Source: Candidatus Poseidoniales archaeon
GTDB taxonomy: Archaea; Thermoplasmatota; Poseidoniia; Poseidoniales; Poseidoniaceae
DNA: 46,389 nucleotides
Assembly (NCBI GenBank): GCA_003602485.1
Contig: QQSD01000014.1
Coordinates: forward strand, 1-46,389
Direction of reading: 5' to 3'
Position 1 is the first letter of the stretch, and every line of letters begins with the position of its first letter. Positions 1 through 7,873 of the stretch are shown here, in pieces. Below the pieces are notes generated by a model. That model searched no databases. It saw only the letters and a program-made list of their open reading frames with translations, and was not told where the DNA came from. A program made the position numbers and the translations under genes.

Positions 1-37
1 ATTCCTGACGCTTGGTATTGTGTTAATTCTTGAAGGA

Positions 38-52
38 TTGGATATAATTTAG
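38..52 (-). promoter_or_regulatory. Possible TATA box for a gene beyond the left edge
   Basis: An A/T-rich tract here reads AAATTATATCC on the minus strand, which resembles an archaeal TATA element. It lies downstream of the acyl-CoA ligase stop and points out of the window, so it could drive a leftward gene whose start is not included. Nothing downstream can be checked, so this is only a candidate. I see no gene in bases 1-194. Confidence 0.25.
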
Positions 53-97
53 CGAAGGATAGATGGTTCTTTCATTGATGTAATTTGAGGAAGCAAC

Positions 98-179
98 AAA
101 AAATCTGTTCACAAGGGTTCCCGTTGTATACGCATACGAACACAGGGGTGCCCACGGAAACGGGCTTCAGTACCCGTTT
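98..179 (-). terminator. Candidate terminator region after the acyl-CoA ligase
   Basis: About 16 bases after the ligase stop, the minus-strand transcript would contain a perfect 7-bp inverted repeat (AAACGGG / CCCGTTT at 158-164 and 173-179, 8-base loop). Further on there is a run of six T at 103-98. Archaeal RNA polymerase commonly terminates at T-runs, with or without a hairpin, so the T-run is the more credible signal. The hairpin is seen directly; its role is inferred. Confidence 0.35.
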
Positions 180-194
180 AACGATGCTTCAAAT

Positions 195-2102
195 TCAAGC
201 GATTGCTTGAATCTCTTCATCGTGCTTGGCTAACAAGTTTCGCAGCTTGACCTTCATCGAAGGTGTCAACATGTCGTTGTCCGTGGTCCACTCTTCTGAA
301 TCAAGAATGAGTGTACGAGCCACTTCGTAGCCTTTCCAATCAGGTGCTTTCATGTTGTTGGACTTGAGGTTCTCAAGGACAAAAGAGCGGACTTCTGCAT
401 TTCCACAGAGAGCAGCATCGTCTTCAGGAGCTGAGATGCCAGCCTTGTTGAGAGCAGCTCGAAGCGCATCCATGTTCGGGTGAGCGACGAGGAAGGTGTT
501 CAGCATGTTACGTCCGTCAAGAACGCACTGTTCGATCAGCGGGTTGAGTTTGATCGTTTCTTCAAGCGAAGATGGAGAGACATACTTGCCGTTTTCCAAC
601 TTGAATTGCGACTTCACACGACCGGTGATTGAGAGGTAACCATTGGTCAACTTACCCAAGTCGCCAGTGCGGAAGGTGCCAGGTTCAATGATGACTTCCT
701 TGGTCGCTTCTTCGTTATTCCAATATCCCATCATGACGTTGGGTCCAGTGACGACGATTTCTCCTTCGTCAAGTCGGTCTGGGTCGTCCCATGCATCTGT
801 GTCAATGGTGACGGTTACTCCGTTAGCAACGAGACCAACGGTGTTGAGTTTGCTGGTGCCTGGCCCGGACCAACCGTTAGCGGAAACAAGCGGAGAGGTC
901 TCGGTCAAACCGTATCCTTCGTAGCAGTTGAAACCGACCATCTGGATGAAGGCCGCCACATCGGGCGAGAGTGCCGCAGCACCGGACATACAGAAGCGGA
1001 TGTTGCCACCGAATCGGGCACGTACTTTGGCCCAAACGAGTTTGTCCCAGAGCTTGTCAAAGAATCCGCTTGGAGGAACAGCATCACATTCGACACCGGC
1101 TTTGGCGATACGCTTAGCTGCTGACTTCTGTGCCTTGTTGACAAAGACTTTCTTCAAACCAGTTGCGCTTTCGAACTGTGCGTTCACACGGTCGTAGAAC
1201 TTGTTCCACACACGGGGCACGGCAAGCAGTACTGCGGGTTTAATCTCGATACATTCATCCGCAATGCGGGTGAGGTCGGAGATCAGATTGATGTGGACGC
1301 CACATCGAATCATCCAGTGCAGGTCAAAGGTTGAACCAAAGGAGTGCGCCCACGGAAGGAAGGCAGCATTCTTGTCACCCACGTAGATGGTAAAGGCTGA
1401 TTGAACGCAAAGAATGTTTGACAGCGTATTCCAGTTGGACAACATAACTCCCTTTGGGTTCCCTGTCGTACCTGAGGTGTAGATGAGGGTGTTGAGGGCA
1501 AAGGGGTCGTCTGCAATTTCGAAGTCATCGGCCTTGCGACCTGCGGCTACGAATTCAGCCCACTTGTGCACGACTACTCCCTCGGGAGGGATTTCGTTGG
1601 CTGGTTCTTCACCGAGCAACAAGATGCCACAAGAAGGCCATCCGCTTGCATCTGATGGCATATTTGCGACGAGTTTGTCGAGGACTGTGGTATCTGCGAC
1701 AGCAAGAAGGGAGGGTGTGGAATCGTTGAGGATGTAGGCCCACTCTTGTCCGTGCTGATGGGTGTACATGGCAGTGTAGGCTGCTCCGATGCCGTTTGCT
1801 CCGTATGCAACTGCTGCCCATTCCACGGAATTGTTGAGAATCAAGGCTACACGGTCGCCACTTTTGACGCCAACGGCATTGAGTTGCTTACCAACAGAGG
1901 TGGCGAGTTCGCCAAATTGGTTGTAGTTAATGTGGGTACGGGGCATGTCCTTTTCAGGGATGAAACCGAAGCACGGTAAGTCTCCAAAACGGTTCACGCT
2001 CGTCATGAGCATTTGATACAGCGTACGAGGGTCATCACCTTCGGGCTTCTTCCATTGTCGGTCATTCGGCTGGCGGTCCCACGCGAGTTCAAAGGGTTCC
2101 AT
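195..2102 (-). CDS. fadD: Long-chain acyl-CoA synthetase (AMP-forming)
   Basis: This is an ANL-superfamily adenylate-forming ligase that activates a fatty acid with ATP and CoA to acyl-CoA. The phosphate-binding motif YTSGTTGNPKG is near residue 210, GYGLTETSP near 395 and the hinge-side FRTGD near 480. At about 635 residues the length matches bacterial and eukaryotic long-chain acyl-CoA synthetases. The chosen start is the ATG at 2102. An in-frame GTG at 2117 is possible, but the AGGTG that could serve as ribosome-binding site overlaps it. It follows the SMUG1 gene by about 32 bases on the same strand and may share its transcript. The EtfD-like oxidoreductase elsewhere in the window fits a beta-oxidation role. 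Family is certain; chain-length preference cannot be read. Confidence 0.92.
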   Translation of the reverse strand: MEPFELAWDRQPNDRQWKKPEGDDPRTLYQMLMTSVNRFGDLPCFGFIPEKDMPRTHINYNQFGELATSVGKQLNAVGVKSGDRVALILNNSVEWAAVAYGANGIGAAYTAMYTHQHGQEWAYILNDSTPSLLAVADTTVLDKLVANMPSDASGWPSCGILLLGEEPANEIPPEGVVVHKWAEFVAAGRKADDFEIADDPFALNTLIYTSGTTGNPKGVMLSNWNTLSNILCVQSAFTIYVGDKNAAFLPWAHSFGSTFDLHWMIRCGVHINLISDLTRIADECIEIKPAVLLAVPRVWNKFYDRVNAQFESATGLKKVFVNKAQKSAAKRIAKAGVECDAVPPSGFFDKLWDKLVWAKVRARFGGNIRFCMSGAAALSPDVAAFIQMVGFNCYEGYGLTETSPLVSANGWSGPGTSKLNTVGLVANGVTVTIDTDAWDDPDRLDEGEIVVTGPNVMMGYWNNEEATKEVIIEPGTFRTGDLGKLTNGYLSITGRVKSQFKLENGKYVSPSSLEETIKLNPLIEQCVLDGRNMLNTFLVAHPNMDALRAALNKAGISAPEDDAALCGNAEVRSFVLENLKSNNMKAPDWKGYEVARTLILDSEEWTTDNDMLTPSMKVKLRNLLAKHDEEIQAIA

Positions 2103-2134
2103 GCGACGGGTGTGCACCTAAGAGCATTTGAACA

Positions 2135-2953
2135 TCACCCCGTCATTTCTTTGAGCACCTTTGTAACATTTTCACGCCAATCAGCCCCTTCGTTTCGGTT
2201 TGCGAGTGGGCTGGCCGGGCTTGGATGCCAGCAGGTCGTAATCTCGATTTGACGTCCATCAGCGGTTTCTCCAGGTCCTGATTTACCTGCCCCAAAGGCG
2301 CGTCGTGCTCGCTTTTCAGCATAGGCTCCTATCCCCACAATTCGGTTGATGCCCATGATGTTAACAACCTCCCTCAGGTGGTCGTCGCAGGCTTCCAACA
2401 CAGGTTCAATCAGAGCCTTAGGTAACTTGTCGGGAGTGATATTTTGGCCACGTTCACCAAGCAAGAGAAGCGGGCAATGATTGACTACGAACAGGTTTGA
2501 AAATGTCATCTCAGGCGTCCCGTACAAAGTTCGCATCAGCTCCCAGAGACGTCGGCCTGAGACTTCCTGTCGTTCCAGACTCAATCCGACAATCGGTCGC
2601 TTAGGATGGGCATTGGGTGGTGTCTCGAGATGGCGCGCCTCTATGTTCAGAAAGGTCTTGGCCATCTCAGTTGCTCCAAAAGGTACCCCGCTTTGCGCCA
2701 TTCCCCACGGGCCAGGGTTCATGCCCAACAGTAAGGTCTTGGCTCCCAACCCACCCCACTGTTCGATGTATTGTTCATGATGAGGCCAGGCATAATTCAA
2801 CGGGTTGGTTGCATGTGCGGTGTGACCACCCTTCTCAAGACCGGGAATAGCTCGGTCACAAACCGAGGACAATCGTTGGGCGGCGTCCTTTAATTGCTCA
2901 ACGACGCTCACACTTCTGCGACCCATTAGGGTTTGATAGTGCTTCGTACTCAA
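2135..2953 (-). CDS. SMUG1-type uracil-DNA glycosylase
   Basis: This is a base-excision repair glycosylase that removes uracil and oxidised pyrimidines from DNA. The SMUG1 signature GMNPGPWGMAQSGVPFG lies near residues 78-94, NHCPLLLL near 158 and HPSPASPLAN near 245. These are the active-site Asn, the wedge/pocket and the catalytic-His loops of that family. The open frame can start with TTG at 2953, whose codon forms a TTGA overlap with the stop of the upstream surface-protein gene. The first ATG is at 2926 and has no obvious ribosome-binding site. Length (272 aa) is close to animal SMUG1. SMUG1 is best known from animals and scattered bacteria, so its presence here is worth noting but not unprecedented. 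Family assignment is strong; the start is uncertain. Confidence 0.88.
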   Translation of the reverse strand: MSTKHYQTLMGRRSVSVVEQLKDAAQRLSSVCDRAIPGLEKGGHTAHATNPLNYAWPHHEQYIEQWGGLGAKTLLLGMNPGPWGMAQSGVPFGATEMAKTFLNIEARHLETPPNAHPKRPIVGLSLERQEVSGRRLWELMRTLYGTPEMTFSNLFVVNHCPLLLLGERGQNITPDKLPKALIEPVLEACDDHLREVVNIMGINRIVGIGAYAEKRARRAFGAGKSGPGETADGRQIEITTCWHPSPASPLANRNEGADWRENVTKVLKEMTG

Positions 2954-5900
2954 TCATCTTGGCGACGGCTGAGACCCACACCGAAGGCGATGGCAACCAA
3001 GGTCCCCATCATGCTGAGTGAGGGAAGGAGCCCACCTGCGTCTTCGACAACCTCATCAGAACCTGATGGAAGAATAATGGTTGTCGAGATAAATGGTGAG
3101 CTTGAGGCAGCGCCATCGTTTGCAACAACCGAACAGGTAACGGTTTGGCCCACGCCGAAACCACCGGAGAGGGTATCTGAACCAGCCGAGATAATGCTGC
3201 CGTTCACAGCCCATGTGACGATTGTCGTCACTGCATCGCCATCTGAGTCGGTCGTTGAATAACCACAAGTGAGCGTGTCGTCCACGGTGGCAATCAAAGG
3301 TGTGATGATCACATTGGTCACTTCAGGAGGGTTGTTGACGGGTTGAACGCTTGCCTCACATCCGGTTGAGTCAACACTCGCACCGGGGGTTGAGTTCGGG
3401 CAGTAATCATCTGCGTCAAGCACACCATCACCGTCTGCATCAAGGATGGTATTGTTTCCACCAGTATTGTTGCCAGTGCCGTTACCGCCGGTATTGTTTC
3501 CACCAGTATTGTTGCCAGTATTGTTTCCACCTGTATTGTTTCCACCAGTATTGTTGCCAGCGTTGTTTCCACCAGTATTGTTGCCAGTGTTGTTTCCACC
3601 ATTGTTATTGGCGACAATATCGAAAGCATCCGATTCAACGTTCGCTAGCCAGAGGCCATCCAGTTCGAGTTCACCATGCAAATGGTAGCCTACAACTGCG
3701 TCGGGTAAGGTCCAATTCAACGTCATAACTGATACTTCTTGAGTTGCGGTCCAATTCCACCACCCAGAATCGTAGCTTGCTCCGGCATCAATCCAATAGC
3801 GCAATTGATAATTTTCTCCTACCACAGTACAATTCACATAGAAGGTGCCGTATGTTGTTTCGCCCAAAACATATTCAGTTTTGTCCGTCCAAATGGAGAG
3901 TTCTGTGAGGTAACCAGTGGATGTCGTATTGTCAAGACAATCATTTGCGTTGTTTCCACCAGTATTGTTGCCATTGCCGTTACCGCCGGTATTATTTCCA
4001 CTCATGGTCACGTAGGTGAACTGGTGAGATAGACTTGAATTCATCGAATTCGGGCAAGCATGGTATCCATTCGGTCCACAGTTGAGAATCGTGGCGCTAA
4101 AATTCAATGTTACCAACGTGTTATTTTGGACTGATTGATTGAACGATAATTGCCAACCTGAATTGTAGGTGCCGTTTGCCCAAAGAAGGTACCACCAAGT
4201 ATCGGAGAGACCTGAAACTCCGGGAGTATTGGTTGAGGCATTGATTCCGGGGTAATTGATATCAATGCTGCAACTGTTCTCGAGGTCGACAGAGACATAA
4301 TATGAGGAATCAACACTAATATTCCTGAGTTGCAGGCAATGTGCAACGTTGTGCATGCTGTTGTTGCCGCCGGTGTTGTTACCGCCAGTATTGTTACCGC
4401 CGGTATTGTTGCCCATCTGAATCATAGTAGTGTCCGAAGCGATATGTGAACCTTGGTTCACCAATGTTGCATGGAAATAATATACTCCATCAGCTAACCC
4501 GCTTATTGTGCTATTTTCTTGGCTCGTTGTGGAGGAGGCATTCCAGTAGACATTACCTGAGCCATAGACATCAACATTGTATGTTGAATCTGACAAGTTC
4601 CAAATCAGTTGATAATTTTCACCAACCACTAGGTTTCCGCTGGTAAATTCAACATGTACGTCGGTACCTGAATCCCAAACCTCCAGCATGTTGGAAGTTT
4701 CGTAGGCATAGCCCGAATGGTCGATATCTATGTATTCATTAGTATTGTTACCGCCAGTATTCCCTCCGCCACCGCTGGTGTTGCTCAACACGGGGAAACT
4801 GTCGCTATCACTGGTAACGAAGGTGCCGTTTGAATAGAGTTCAACATGGAAGGTGTAATTCCCAGATGGTAGCGAGGTAGCATTCCAAGAGTGCGTGGTT
4901 CCGTTGGACGAAGCCGTCCATGAGTAATTTCCAGAGTCCAAGGTGACGTTGTTGCCATCGTAAATCCAGTAATTCAGCAACATTGTAGAATTGTAAATAG
5001 GACATAGGACATACATCATCGTGTCAATGGATTGGTTCACATTCCCGTAAGACGGTGCGTAAGCAGATAGATCGGTGTAGGCGAGGTCGTAGCCGCAACC
5101 GAGGCTGCCTGGACCGCTGTTGGTATTGTTGTGGACGAAGAAGGAATTCGAGTCGGTATCCAGTACTTCCCACGACATTGACGAGTTGTTGTACCAGGAC
5201 AAAGTAACCTCGAAACTGTAGTTGCCAACACCCACAGATGCGAGTGATGTTGACGTAACATTGTGCCCGTCGTAGGTGTAGAGGGCGGTCCAGTTGAACG
5301 AACCACTGTCAATTGATGAGTTGGTCGCCACTGAGTGAATTGTCCAATCAAGTACCATCGTGGAGTTGGTAATGGAACAGTACGTCGAGATGCTTCCAGT
5401 GAAATTAGAACCGATTTGGTAACCTGATTGGTGAGAATACGCATAAACTGAGGCGGAATTCGGGTCCACTCCACACGGATTGGCGGCTGGAGTGCTGATG
5501 GTGAAATTGACGGTGTCCGTTTCAATTGTTGTCCAAGTTGAACCATCATAGTACTGCAATGTGGCGGTCAAGGTGTAATTGCCCGCTCCGAGTACAGAGG
5601 CTGGACCGGCCCAATTGCCGCTGTAGGACGCATTGGTTCCGCTGTAGGACGCGTTGAGGATGCTGTATGTTGAACCGTTATTTTGATTGGTGAGGGAGGC
5701 AGTGAGGTACATTGAGGTGTTCAAGAGGTCACAATAGGTCGTGACCAAGACACTGACATAATCACTTGTAGAGATGGAGCTGGCCGTGTAGGTATTCATG
5801 GTTGTGTAATTGACGTCGTATCCGCAACCTGAGGTCGAATTGTTTGACCGCGCACCGCTTTCAAAAACAGGACCCTGCCAGTCTTCTTGCTGGTGTTCCA

Positions 5901-5979
5901 CCGGCATCACATAGAGGGCAGCAGACATTGCTTGTACGAGAAGAAGAAGGGCCAATCCACATGCAGTACGGTTGTTCAT
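2950..5979 (-). CDS. Large secreted, sequon-rich surface protein with C-terminal anchor
   Basis: A 1009-residue exported protein of unrecognised family. The N-terminus (MNNRTACGLALLLLVQAMSA) is a signal peptide. It is followed by at least three ~120-residue Ig-like repeats, each opening with CG-Y/V-D and carrying a second Cys about 35 residues later. Gly/Asn/Thr linkers built of NNTGG units join the later domains. Near the C-terminus is a thrombospondin-3-like acidic motif (DADGDGVLDADDYCPN), a PKD/Ig-like domain, and a hydrophobic segment ending in RRQDD that resembles an archaeal sortase-type or simple membrane anchor. The start at 5979 was chosen because the signal peptide begins there; an extension to 6036 is unlikely. 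Dense N-x-S/T sequons imply heavy N-glycosylation (inference). Function unknown; adhesin or S-layer-associated stalk is plausible. Confidence 0.8.
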   Translation of the reverse strand: MNNRTACGLALLLLVQAMSAALYVMPVEHQQEDWQGPVFESGARSNNSTSGCGYDVNYTTMNTYTASSISTSDYVSVLVTTYCDLLNTSMYLTASLTNQNNGSTYSILNASYSGTNASYSGNWAGPASVLGAGNYTLTATLQYYDGSTWTTIETDTVNFTISTPAANPCGVDPNSASVYAYSHQSGYQIGSNFTGSISTYCSITNSTMVLDWTIHSVATNSSIDSGSFNWTALYTYDGHNVTSTSLASVGVGNYSFEVTLSWYNNSSMSWEVLDTDSNSFFVHNNTNSGPGSLGCGYDLAYTDLSAYAPSYGNVNQSIDTMMYVLCPIYNSTMLLNYWIYDGNNVTLDSGNYSWTASSNGTTHSWNATSLPSGNYTFHVELYSNGTFVTSDSDSFPVLSNTSGGGGNTGGNNTNEYIDIDHSGYAYETSNMLEVWDSGTDVHVEFTSGNLVVGENYQLIWNLSDSTYNVDVYGSGNVYWNASSTTSQENSTISGLADGVYYFHATLVNQGSHIASDTTMIQMGNNTGGNNTGGNNTGGNNSMHNVAHCLQLRNISVDSSYYVSVDLENSCSIDINYPGINASTNTPGVSGLSDTWWYLLWANGTYNSGWQLSFNQSVQNNTLVTLNFSATILNCGPNGYHACPNSMNSSLSHQFTYVTMSGNNTGGNGNGNNTGGNNANDCLDNTTSTGYLTELSIWTDKTEYVLGETTYGTFYVNCTVVGENYQLRYWIDAGASYDSGWWNWTATQEVSVMTLNWTLPDAVVGYHLHGELELDGLWLANVESDAFDIVANNNGGNNTGNNTGGNNAGNNTGGNNTGGNNTGNNTGGNNTGGNGTGNNTGGNNTILDADGDGVLDADDYCPNSTPGASVDSTGCEASVQPVNNPPEVTNVIITPLIATVDDTLTCGYSTTDSDGDAVTTIVTWAVNGSIISAGSDTLSGGFGVGQTVTCSVVANDGAASSSPFISTTIILPSGSDEVVEDAGGLLPSLSMMGTLVAIAFGVGLSRRQDD
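3450..3612 (-). repeat. Imperfect 15-bp tandem repeats encoding NNTGG linker
   Basis: About ten copies of a degenerate 15-base unit (on the plus strand roughly ACCAGTATTGTTGCC / ACCGGTATTGTTTCC) encode tandem NNTGG, NNTG and NGTG units. Smaller clusters of the same unit occur at about 3949-4000, 4363-4413 and 4738-4765 in the same gene. All copies keep the reading frame, so the array is protein-coding. It is also a likely site of copy-number change. Confidence 0.85.
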
Positions 5980-6057
5980 GGATTTATGGGAGGGCCTGAG
6001 GGTCTTTGTTCTATCGGGCGTGCTTGAAAATAGCAATAACTCACATTGAATGCGCTG

Positions 6058-7848
6058 TTATTCATCCTGCATATCGGCCGAGAAAAAGGGTTCGAAGGAG
6101 TCTTTGTAGGGTATATTCGCTGTATTGAACCAGTCTTCTACGCAACTGTAGGGAAAAGGGTCGCCCTTTTTTCGCTGTGTCCGTACACGGGTGCTGATGA
6201 GGTTCCACGCTGATTTATCCCCAATTCCCGGAATAGCGGCTAGTTGCTTTTCCGTGATGTTTTTCGGATTGAGTCCAAGTTCAACACCGGTAATTGAACG
6301 GGCACCATGGCCCGTGATAACGATGTCAGATTGTGTTTCGAGAGGAATTTTGTACTTCACTCCAACGAGGATTGGATAGGCTCCAATTTGCCGACCAAAG
6401 GTGATTCCTGCTTTCCCGTGGACGGCCAATTCTCTATGGGCGCTTCCGTGATGTGCTGGTAGGCGAGTGCGACCGTCGTGTGCTTCCCAGTGAATGTCAC
6501 GCAGGGTTCCGCCAAGGGGAAATAATTCTTGGAGCAACGGACGGTCAATCTCTTCTCTGCATTCTGCCTTGAAAGCCGTGAATGCATCAGGGGGAATCTC
6601 CTGAAAGCCCTCCCCTTCTACTTGACGAATATTGATTCGACGAAGCAAAAGGCCTTCAGAGCGTATGTCACGTAACAGGTCCATGTTCATACTGTAGGTG
6701 GCCTTTGTTTCACCGTTGAGGCCAGCGATAAAGTTGAGGCCAGGCAGGAGTTTTGGCAAACCTCGTTCACCGCGTTCTCGTCCGTATTGATTGATCAAAC
6801 GAATGGCCGCTTTCAATTGGGCCGGGTCGCAATTCAACCAATTCGCTTCATGGACGCTCGGGTCGGCAGATTCCAGCCCAAAGGACAACACTGCACCATC
6901 GGATAAGGTTTCAACAAGCGTCTTGGTGATCGCTTCTGACTGCTCGAGATTCTCTGCGATAATGGATGGATTCCCATTGTCGGTATGGAGAATTCCCAGT
7001 CGTTCATCATCTCTCAAACCATGGAGGAGCTGTGCGATGGGCTCAGGGTTTGGAATGGGGTATTCAAGTTCCTTCACACCCTCTGCCATGTAGGTGTAGG
7101 TGTCGGTCATACCGCCCAGACGTACGTGCTGTACTCCAGAATCGTGGGCGAGTTTGACTTCTTGGATGATGTCTTCAGGCGTCCGCCAAATTGGAACACC
7201 TTTTTTTGGTTCAATGCAGAACTTACAACCACGTTTGTAGCGCACACATCCCTGGTAGACTTCAACTTCGTAGGTAAGTGGGCCAGGCCGTTCAGGAGTC
7301 GCTAAATCGGGATGAAGGGTCACAGCCTGACTGGTAGCGCCAGCGTGAGCCCACGCAGTCCACTGTTCCGCAGTTCGTCGTTGATGTTTCCATTCTTGTT
7401 TGGTGAGGTAGTGGTTGAGCGTTGCATCCGTGTCTTGAACGGCGAGGAAAAGATTGGCTCGTAGCGGAGTCCATCCTTGTTGCTTCCAGCCTCGAATGGC
7501 CCATCCTCCGAAAAGGGCAGGCATGCCAGAAGGAAGGCTGCGAATGAACTCCTGAGTTTCCCGCAGTGAAATCGGAGCGCCTCGCAGATATTTCCCCGGG
7601 ACAACCGCACCTGCAATGCAGATGCAGCCAAGTTGAGTGCTAATCCATCGGTTCATCCCCTCAGGGTCTTGTCTTTTTTGCTGTCTGAACTGGTCGATGG
7701 TCATGTAGGTGTAGGGGACGTTGTGTTGTTCAAGTACACCGCAGACATAGCGGATGTGGAAGCCAACGTAGGGCGGTACACCGAAGGCCGCAGGCTCATC
7801 TTCATATCCGTCCAAGACCAACCACGTCGGTTCGGAGGGTTCAACCAT
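6058..7848 (-). CDS. Radical SAM protein with C-terminal helix-hairpin-helix (COG1031 type)
   Basis: A predicted Fe-S radical-SAM enzyme of unknown substrate. The N-terminus (LDGYEDEPAAFGVPPYVG) matches the start typical of the COG1031 family. The cluster motif near residues 200-210 is C-V-R-Y-K-R-G-C-K-F-C, a CX6CX2C spacing rather than the classic CX3CX2C. It is followed by EP and a Gly-rich HVRLGG strand. A helix-hairpin-helix (AAIPGIGDKSAWNLIS) lies close to the C-terminus and suggests nucleic-acid contact. I chose the ATG at 7848 because the conserved fold begins there; the longer frame to 8115 would overlap the upstream Csl4-RRM gene. The 25-base gap to that gene suggests cotranscription, and thus an RNA-linked role (inference). 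Confidence 0.85.
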   Translation of the reverse strand: MVEPSEPTWLVLDGYEDEPAAFGVPPYVGFHIRYVCGVLEQHNVPYTYMTIDQFRQQKRQDPEGMNRWISTQLGCICIAGAVVPGKYLRGAPISLRETQEFIRSLPSGMPALFGGWAIRGWKQQGWTPLRANLFLAVQDTDATLNHYLTKQEWKHQRRTAEQWTAWAHAGATSQAVTLHPDLATPERPGPLTYEVEVYQGCVRYKRGCKFCIEPKKGVPIWRTPEDIIQEVKLAHDSGVQHVRLGGMTDTYTYMAEGVKELEYPIPNPEPIAQLLHGLRDDERLGILHTDNGNPSIIAENLEQSEAITKTLVETLSDGAVLSFGLESADPSVHEANWLNCDPAQLKAAIRLINQYGRERGERGLPKLLPGLNFIAGLNGETKATYSMNMDLLRDIRSEGLLLRRINIRQVEGEGFQEIPPDAFTAFKAECREEIDRPLLQELFPLGGTLRDIHWEAHDGRTRLPAHHGSAHRELAVHGKAGITFGRQIGAYPILVGVKYKIPLETQSDIVITGHGARSITGVELGLNPKNITEKQLAAIPGIGDKSAWNLISTRVRTQRKKGDPFPYSCVEDWFNTANIPYKDSFEPFFSADMQDE

Positions 7849-7873
7849 AGTTGAAGCGAGGCAACGAGCCCCT

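Noticed and set aside
1-194. tRNA or small RNA in the left-edge gap
   Set aside because: Only a 7-bp hairpin and a T-run are found; no cloverleaf can be drawn with acceptor, D and T arms.
3450-3612. CRISPR-like regular repeats
   Set aside because: Units are contiguous, degenerate, without unique spacers, and encode NNTGG in the frame of a secreted protein.
3351-3728. Plus-strand reading frames rich in His/Cys/Pro over the repeat array
   Set aside because: They are antisense to the surface protein and their periodic composition is a by-product of the repeats; no start signal or family resemblance.
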